In this document: positions 63,160 to 64,000 of the stretch, piece by piece
How the letters are laid out: the number at the start of each line of letters is the position of its first letter
Numbering within the stretch: the stretch's first letter is position 1
NCBI RefSeq assembly: GCF_024508275.1
Contig: NZ_CP101989.1
Span: forward strand, 2,604,001 to 2,668,000
DNA: 64,000 nt
Source: Cellulomonas wangsupingiae
GTDB taxonomy: Bacteria; Actinomycetota; Actinomycetes; Actinomycetales; Cellulomonadaceae
Direction: 5' to 3'
Translations under genes and position numbers: made by a program
Notes under the pieces: generated by a model
What the model saw: only the letters and a program-made list of their open reading frames with translations
Databases searched by the model: none
Told to the model about the DNA's origin: nothing

Positions 63160-64000
63160 TCACGAGGCCGTGGTGCGCTGGGGGGCGTCCGCGGAGGTGG
63201 TCGGCTTCTCGAGCAGGCTCCACGTCCCCGGCACGTGGACGATCCCGGACTGACCGAGGGTCCGAGGGCCGTCCAGGATCGACAACGGGTAGGCACGGTC
63301 GTGCCAGTCGTACACGCCGGCGCTCGACCGGTCGTGGGCGGCGACCGTCACCTGGTGCGGCCCCTTGAGCAGCGGCAGGTCGTCCGTGCTGAAACGCACG
63401 GTGCCGGCCTGCGGGAGCGCGAGACCGAGGTCGGACCGCAACGAGTTCTGGCCGTGGACGTGCTGACCCGAGTCCGCTCGGTGGATCGCGAACCCGATGA
63501 CGAGCTCGTCGACGGGCCTCACCATCTCGTAGTCGACCTCGATGGACGCCGGCGCGGCCCCGCGCAGCGCGGTCGTGGCCCGGCCGCGCTCGTCGAGGAA
63601 GCGCACTGCGGTGATGACGACGTCACCGTTGCCGAAACGGTTGTCGCCCTCGAGGCGCGTCTGCTGCTGGCTCTCGACGTGCACGTCACCCAGGTACTGC
63701 GCGACGACCTCGTCGGACGGGCCGTAGGCCTTCAGGTCGCCCTTCTCGATCCAGAGGGCGTCGCGGCACATGCTGCGGATCGTGTCGAGGCTGTGCGACA
63801 CCAGCACGATGGTCCGCCCGGTGTCACGGAAGTGCGCGATGCGGTCGTAGCACTTCATCTGGAACTCCTCGTCGCCGACCGCGAGGACCTCGTCGAGGAG
63901 CAGCACGTCGGGCTCCACGGAGATCGACACGGCGAACGCGAGGCGGGCGTACATGCCCGAGCTGTAGTTCTTGACCGGCAGGTCCATGAACTGCTGGACG
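63160..64000 (-). CDS. ABC transporter ATPase with Wzt C-terminal domain (runs off the right edge)
   Basis: This is the C-terminal 279 residues of a Wzt-type ATPase exporting a lipid-linked polysaccharide with a Wzm permease. Visible are the signature YSSGM (as in Wzt, not LSGGQ), AFAVSISVEPDVLLLDEVLAVGDEEFQMKC (Walker B and D-loop), SHSLDTIRSMC with the switch histidine, and, after DVHVES, a Wzt-C beta-sandwich (GNGDVVITAVRFLDERG, VDELVIGFAIHRADSGQHVHGQNS, GPHQVTVAAHDRSSAGVYDWHDRAYPL). Wzt-C domains recognise the modified chain end. The Walker A and the permease lie outside the window. The methyltransferase gene starts 13 bases downstream. Confidence 0.93.
   Translation of the reverse strand, partial: VQQFMDLPVKNYSSGMYARLAFAVSISVEPDVLLLDEVLAVGDEEFQMKCYDRIAHFRDTGRTIVLVSHSLDTIRSMCRDALWIEKGDLKAYGPSDEVVAQYLGDVHVESQQQTRLEGDNRFGNGDVVITAVRFLDERGRATTALRGAAPASIEVDYEMVRPVDELVIGFAIHRADSGQHVHGQNSLRSDLGLALPQAGTVRFSTDDLPLLKGPHQVTVAAHDRSSAGVYDWHDRAYPLSILDGPRTLGQSGIVHVPGTWSLLEKPTTSADAPQRTTAS

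Overview
The window is high-GC DNA with dense, often start-stop-overlapping genes, many GTG starts and several likely leaderless genes. Gene content (WhiB-type iron-sulfur regulator, MtrA-MtrB-LpqB, IclR-type leucine regulator, SecA, DUF3499, TIGR03089, DUF5719) points to an actinobacterium. I infer Cellulomonas or a close relative, but no marker here settles the genus. There are no insertion sequences, phage genes or CRISPR arrays. Gene order from about 6 to 35 kb broadly follows the chromosomal backbone of other actinobacteria (Rv3235 protein, secA, hpf, comF, lpqB, mtrB, mtrA, DUF3499, wbbL-like, whiB).

Layout. 1-1.7 kb: start of leuC diverging from its presumed IclR-type regulator, then a two-tRNA unit (Gln-CTG, Glu-CTC) on the minus strand. 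1.8-6.9 kb: DUF6912, an orphan CpaE-like/SAF-domain pair, a small MerR/excisionase-like HTH protein, a LysM membrane protein and an Rv3235-family protein. 7-17.5 kb (minus): secA, a YcaQ-like glycosylase, hpf, comF, lpqB-mtrB-mtrA. 17.6-23.1 kb (plus): a membrane protein/DUF4129/DUF4350/MoxR/DUF58 operon. 23.2-28.8 kb: a second YcaQ/AlkZ-type protein, SpoIIM- and RDD-family membrane proteins, small zinc proteins, a degenerate zincin and a WbbL-like rhamnosyltransferase. 28.8-34.4 kb: DUF5719, a 1,200-residue glycosyltransferase-membrane fusion, and whiB.

35.5-64 kb is a large cell-surface polysaccharide locus made of short opposing operons: dTDP-rhamnose genes rfbA, rmlC and rmlD (no rmlB seen), two GDP-mannose 4,6-dehydratase paralogues, about ten glycosyltransferases of GT2 and GT4 type, GT-C-like membrane proteins, a Wzx-like flippase, and at the right edge a Wzt-type ABC ATPase with a carbohydrate-recognition C-terminal domain next to a methyltransferase and a GT2-GT4 fusion. 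Between these lies a secreted set: an amidase with four repeats, a lipoprotein, and a hemagglutinin-like protein with three copies of the same repeat. The genes suggest a rhamnose/6-deoxyhexose glycan made in the cytoplasm, possibly methyl-capped, exported by the ABC transporter, and perhaps bound outside by the repeat proteins. That last link is inference.
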